64,000 bases of DNA from Viola odorata (lineage: Eukaryota; Streptophyta; Magnoliopsida; Malpighiales; Violaceae): assembly GCA_963691705.1 (NCBI GenBank), contig OY829540.1:72216367-72280366 (forward strand), read 5' to 3'. The position numbers and the translations under genes are program-made. This document shows, one piece after another, positions 58,731 to 64,000 of this stretch (positions are counted from its first letter, which is position 1; the number at the start of each line of letters is the position of its first letter). Under the pieces are notes generated by a model. It did no database searches. It saw nothing but the letters and a program-made list of their open reading frames with translations, and was not told the origin of the DNA.

Positions 58731-59107
58731 GATGACAACCACAAGCTAATTATAAAACATAATTGAACTAGCAATTGAAGTTGAAGTCAAAATGGAGAAA
58801 ACTTACATCTCCTATCTTTGCCAAAGGAATGCTCCCCCTACATAAAACATTAGTTGCACATAGAGCATAGCAAAGATTAAAAGTTTTGCTCCCCCTAAAT
58901 CTTACCATTCTCCCTTTTGATGTGAGCTTCATTACCAATAGATAAATATCTTCCCCTTAACTCACTCTCCCCCTTATTCTCCCCCTTTGTCATTAACAAA
59001 AAGGGTAAAAAAAAATAGGAGGTCCAAAAGATCAAATAAGGAGTAAAGAAAGGAGCAAGCAAAGATTAAAATCCAAACATACCAAATGAATGCAAATAGC
59101 AAAAGAC

Positions 59108-62100
59108 TTACTCAAATGGGTTGCAAATACCAATTTCATGCCTTAGTTCCACAAACCGTTCTTTGGCAAGAGCTTTGGTAAAAATGTCTGCAAGTTGTTT
59201 GTTAGTACCAACAAATTCAAGCACAATGTCTCCTTTTGCCAAATGATCACGAATAAAATGATGTTTTATATCAATATGCTTGGTTCGTGAGTGGCAAATA
59301 GGATTCTTCCATGATATAACCATTCAAAAATGCACTTTTAACATCCATTTGAAATAAGCTAATGTTTTTAAAACATGCAAATGCTAACAACATGCGAATG
59401 GATTCAAGTCTAGCAACGGGGGCAAATGTTTCATCAAAATCAATACCTTCTTGTTGGTTGTACCCTTGGGCTACCAATCTAGCTTTGTTCCTAATAACAT
59501 TTCCCGATTCATCAAGTTTGTTTCGAAAAACCCACTTGGTGCCAATGATAGTATGGTTGCTAGGCCTAGGAACTAATTTCCAAACACAGTTTCGCTCAAA
59601 TTGATTTAGTTCCTCTTGCATGGCAATCATCCAATATTCATCATGTGAGGCATCATCAAATTTCTTAGGTTCAAATTGAGAAACAAATGCATGATGATCA
59701 TTCAAATTTCTAAGAGAAGAGCGAGTGGCAATACCTTTGCTTCGGATATTACCTATGATTTGCTCTTGTGGATGAGCTTTCATGATTTTCCAAGATTTGG
59801 AATGGGAGGGGCCTTGACCATTTTGATTCTCGTTAACATTTGTATCCTCAAGCACCTCTTCTTCCGGCTCTTTCTCCTCTTGAATTTCTAGAGTATCTAG
59901 TGAAGGAGGATTGGCTTGAGAGCTTCCAAAAACTTCTTCTACATCACTATTTATCTCTTTCACACTTTCAAAAGGATTAGATTCATCAAAAGCAATATGC
60001 ATGGATTCTTCTACAACTAGAGTTCTCTTATTATAAACTCTATATGCTTTGCTAGTAGTAGAATAACCAAGAAAAATACCTTCATCCGACTTTGCATCAA
60101 ATTTGCCCAAATTATCTTTGATGTTAAGAATAAAACATTTACATCCAAAGACTCTAAAGTATGCAATGGTGGGTTTCTTATCATGCCATAATTCGAAAGG
60201 AGTTTTATTAAGCAATGGTCGAATTAGAACACGATTTAAAACATGACATGCGGTTGCAACGGCTTCGGCCCAAAAACGTTTTGGTGTATTATGCTCATTT
60301 AAAAGAGTTCTAGCCGTTTCTTGCAATGTTCTATTTTTCCTCTCAACTACCCCATTTTGTTGAGGAGTGCGAGGACATGAAAAATTATGAAAAATACCAT
60401 TTTCATTGCAAAAATCTTAAAACATGCCATTTTCAAATTCACCACCATGATCACTTTTAATTCTCAAAATTTTGGAACCTTGTTCATTTTGAATACGTTT
60501 GCAAAGTTGTTTGAATCTTTCACATGCATCATTCTTATGAGCCAAGAAGATAACCCAAGTAAATCTAGAAAAATCATCCACAATGACAAAAACATAACTC
60601 TTACCTCCAACACTTACCGTCCTCATAGGGCCAAATAAGTCAAGATGTAGGAGTTGCAATGGCCTTGAAGTTGAAACGGATTTGATAGGTTTGAAGGAGC
60701 TCTTAATTTGCTTCCCATATTGACATGCATTGCACAACCCTTCCTTCTCAAACTTCAACTTAGGTAAGCCTCTCACAAGCTCTTTCCTAGAAAGCTTTGC
60801 AATGTTTTCCATACCTACATGCACAAGTCTTCTATGCCAAATAGATGAATTATCAACGAAAGCACTTAAGCATGTATGATCATTGTTAGGAATATCATTT
60901 AAATCAATCATATAAATATTTCCAACTCGATTACCCATGAAAATTAAATCACGTGTGAAAACATTTCTTACTTCACAATGAGTGGAGGTAAAAATGACAA
61001 TTAAATCTTTATCACACAATTGACTAATGCTCAATAAATTAAATTTCAAACCATGCACAAATAAAACATGTTCAATAGAAGGAGAATGACCAACTTTACC
61101 GATGCCCGAAACTTTACGTTTAAGGTTGTCTCCAAATCGTACATTTCCTCTATCTTCTTCCTTCAAATGGGTGAATTTCTTCTTATCACCTGTCATGTGC
61201 CTCGAACACCCGCTATCCAAGTACCATTTATTTGCATGGGGTTTTCGGCACATCTACAAAACAAACTAGTTAGTTCTAGGAACCCAAACTTGTTTGGGTC
61301 CTTTCTTAGCAAATGCACTTCTTTGTGCCCACATTTGTTTTGCATAAACATCATCTCTACGAATATAGCAAAAATAAGACAAATGACCATTTCTCTTGCA
61401 ATAGCTACATTTGTATAAAGGTCTATCATGTGAGTGATTGGATGAACTAGCATTGTTATAATTCTTAGTTTTAACAAAAGTAGTTTTAGCCTTTCTTATG
61501 CTAGTAGAATTATCAAAACCAATACCACTCTTATCACTTCTAAACTTTTGATCCTTTAAACAATCTTGTTGAGTTTTAGCACTTTGCATGAACTTAGCTA
61601 ACGTAGCTTCAAGAACATTTATCTTTTCATTCAAAAGAGCTATTTCTTTACTAGAATTTGCACACATTTCACACATAGCATTTTCATTTTTGAGTTTATT
61701 ACATGCATCTTCAAGTAATTTGTTTTCACTAGTTAACCCTTTGTTTAGCTATTCTAGCTCACTAATGTCATTTTTGAGGTTATCTAGTTCCTTAACAATT
61801 TTTGCATTTTTCCTACACATATCTTGAAATTGTGTACCAAGATCATTAAAAGCATTTTGCAATTCATCAAAAGAATACTCATTATCACTAACCGAATCAT
61901 TGTCGCTATCTTCTTTAGCTATGAGGGAGAATTCGGTTTCTTCATCGGAAGAGTCACATTCATTTGCAAAGAAGCATATGTTGGATATCTCTTCTTCTTC
62001 TTCCGATTGGGATTGTGAGCTTTCTTCTTCACTCTCATCATCATCCCAAGTTGTAGCTTTTAGAGCCCTCTTAGGATATCTACGGGATTTTTTCCCATCC

Positions 62101-63029
62101 TTAGACCCTCTTTTCTCAAACTTCTTCTTCTTATCAAGGTTGGGACATTCACTCTTGACATGCCCTGGCTTTTCACAACCAAAACAAACAACACTATCAT
62201 TTTTAAACTTGGATTTAGAAGTGTTAGAATGCTCACCTTGATACTTTTGCTTTTTCTCATTGTTGTGCCAAAATTTCCTGAAATTTCTAGCAAAAGCAGC
62301 CAAAGACTCAATGTTTTCTTCATTCCCTTGATCCTTGCTAACAAATGCTACATTGTTGCTCTTGGCTTTTTGTACTTCCGGTTCACCCATTTTGAGTTTG
62401 TGCTCAAATGCCGTAAGAGAGCCAACAAGTTGAGAATAGGTAGGTCTCTTTTCTAGCTCATCAAAAATAGAAGTCTTGGCATTCCAAGAGTTAGGTAAAA
62501 TACTAAGAAGTTTTCTTACCATCTCCTCATCGCTAGGAGTCCATCCAAGAGTTCCCATAGTATTGCAAATATTTTGAATTCTAGTGCTTAAATCATAAAT
62601 AGTCTCACCACTCTTCATATCTAGCAATTCATACTCACGCTTGAGTGTGTTGAGTCTAATGTTTCTCACTTGAGGAGTGCCTTCATGAGCTGTCTCCAAA
62701 GTATCCCAAACATCCTTGGACAATTTACAAGCACTAACACGGTTAAATTCATTTTGAGAAATTGAACAAAATAAAGCATACCTTGCCTTGTCTTCACTTT
62801 GTTTCCTTGAAACCGATCCAGCTGGCCACCTCTCAAAAGGAAGAGGTTTTGTTGATCCATCTTCAGCCGGAGGTTCCATGGGAGTGACAAATCCATGTAA
62901 AACACAATCTAGCATGATTTGATCTTGTCCACCTAGGAAGGCTATCATCTTTGTCTTCCATTGCAAGTAGTTGTTTCCATCAAGAAATGGTGGACGGTTG
63001 ATTACACCATATAATCCCTCTTGAGCCAT
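59108..63029 (-). pseudogene. Copia gag-pol remnant with stops and a large RT/RNase H deletion
   Basis: Gag starts at 63029 (MAQEGLYGVINRPPFLDGNN) with a UBN2-like core, the knuckle CFGCEKPGHVKSEC, and an acidic/coiled-coil tail. In the same frame, stops stand at 61751-61749, 61268-61266, 61256-61254 and 60419-60417. Between them are the protease (WYLDSGCSRHMTG) and the integrase zinc region (HRRLVHVG...CNACQYGK), with core motifs LDLFGP, SDHGGEF and QQNGVVE. Reverse transcriptase begins ([22 protein letters not shown]) but at about 59300-59310 jumps, with a frame change, into the C-terminal end of RNase H ([18 protein letters not shown]). The catalytic YVDD part and most of RNase H are therefore deleted. 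This copy cannot move on its own. Confidence 0.9.
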
Positions 63030-63073
63030 TTGATCTTTTACTTGAGGTGATTAAACCTACAAAACAAGTACCT

Positions 63074-63088
63074 TGCTCCGCTACCAAT
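63074..63088 (-). promoter_or_regulatory. Primer-binding site of the copia element
   Basis: Next to the 5' LTR the minus strand reads ATTGGTAGCGGAGCAAGG, close to the TGGTATCAGAGC site complementary to initiator tRNA-Met used by most plant copia elements, with about three mismatches. Confidence 0.55.
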
Positions 63089-64000
63089 TGATAAACGTGG
63101 CCTAGAGGGGGGGTGAATAGGCAATAATAGACAATAAAAAATCTAACACAAATTGTAAATAATTTGAGTGCGGAAATAGAATGTAAAAACACAAGTATGT
63201 ATAGTGGTTCCAATTCCTCAATGAATTGTACTCCACTACCTAAGAGTCCTCCTCTTAGGATTTTCTAACAACGAACACTTCGTTATTTACCTTGAGTTTT
63301 TACGGGTTCAACTCAAACCTTACACCTTGGTTTTTGCGGGCTCAACCAATAAACCTTTCACTTGGTTTTCACGGGATCACCAACAACCTTACACTTGGTT
63401 TTTGCGGGCTCAACCAACAAACCTTACAATGTGATTTTTCCGGGCTCAATCACAACCTATCACAATCAAGATTACTTGACAAGAGAATGTTAAATAGCAA
63501 CACAATTGGTGTACAAATAAACTATGTATGATTCAATAAATAACACCAATAAATGAACAAGAATACCTCAAAAGAAAGCTTAAACCTTACTTGAAATATG
63601 GACACAAGATTGAGTAAATTCGGATGTGAGAAGCTTGTGTTATGAAAGAATCAAGTTGAAGGTTTTGCAAAAACTCAGATTTTTGGTCTTTTGAAAAGTA
63701 TGAGAGCTTTCTAAAATTTTTCTTGTGTTCTAAATGTTCTTGTTATGTTCTAACTCATCTAGGATGAGTATATATAGGTTTTAGATCAGTTATGATCCGG
63801 ACAAGAAAGTATGGAGCCAAAAATCCCGTTATAGTGGACAAAATAGCTGTTGGGAAAAACTAGCCGTTGGGCAAAACGCTATGGCGTTTTGAATAACGCT
63901 ATAGCGTTTTGCTACTGAAGTTATTTCGTAACTTCAGAGGCAAAACGCTATGGCGTTTCTCAAAACGCTATGGCGTTTCTCAAAACGCTATGGCGTTTTC
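63089..64000 (-). repeat. 5' LTR of the copia element, partial
   Basis: Nearly identical to 57519-58430 until about 63910, where it carries a different arrangement of the AAAACGCTATGGCGTTT palindrome array. Truncated by the window end; the full LTR should extend about 280 bp further. Confidence 0.9.

Larger units (their letters stand above)
57519..64000 (-). mobile_element. Ty1/copia element, Sirevirus-like, runs off the right edge
   Basis: Transcribed leftward. The 3' LTR is at 57519-58713, the polypurine tract at about 58714-58730, the gag-pol remnant at 59108-63029, the primer-binding region at about 63074-63088, and the 5' LTR from 63089 beyond the window end. A long gag with a CX2CX4HX4C knuckle and an acidic, coiled-coil region after it suggests the Sirevirus branch. 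The element sits inside the NLR coding region. The right-hand target duplication cannot be checked here. Confidence 0.9.

Overview
The window is plant nuclear DNA. It has intron-rich genes with GT-AG splicing, AT-rich intergenic DNA, plant-type LTR retrotransposons, MITEs and a LINE, and plant-only gene families (EIX-type receptor-like proteins, malectin-LRR receptor kinases, RPS2-like NLRs). A eudicot is most likely; I cannot name the species from the sequence alone.

Layout, left to right. 1-3500: a broken N-terminal fragment of a branched-chain aminotransferase gene (minus strand), then repeat-rich DNA. 3526-7060: an intact intronless LRR receptor-like protein, then a two-exon gene for a 70-residue membrane protein. 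7811-20457: a young Ty3/gypsy element of the Tat type with 770-bp LTRs and the target duplication ATACT. Its gag-pol carries an exact in-frame 1221-bp tandem duplication and two TGA stops. An intact spliced antisense gene of 759 codons lies between pol and the 3' LTR. 21966-25947: a 13-exon malectin/LRR receptor kinase whose DFG motif reads EFG. 26317-27565: a foldback element with tRNA-Pro-derived sequences in its arms. 27895-30575: an inverted pair of dead GAMETE EXPRESSED 1-like 5' fragments. 31424-32005: a calmodulin-like gene with four EF-hands. 33357-37044: a Stowaway-like MITE, hairpin-rich repeats, a duplicated tRNA-like segment and a 5'-truncated LINE with a 19-bp target duplication. 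37184-40595: a five-exon SET-domain methyltransferase of the Rubisco LSMT type. 42343-42576: a small unrecognised gene. 47953-52090: a SEC6 (exocyst) 5' gene fragment with a 2-kb PIF/Harbinger element in it. 52885-53784: the last two exons of a DRP1-type dynamin gene. 54224-57518: the LRR end of an RPS2-like NLR, split by a Sirevirus-like Ty1/copia element that runs off the right edge (57519-64000).

Apparently intact host genes are the receptor-like protein, the 70-aa gene, the malectin kinase (possibly a pseudokinase), the calmodulin-like gene, the SET methyltransferase and the 77-aa gene. Four other host genes (BCAT, GEX1, SEC6, DRP1) appear only as intron-containing fragments, which points to DNA-level duplication or capture rather than retrocopying. 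The most unusual items are the antisense spliced gene and the duplicated protease region in the Tat element, and the EFG kinase.
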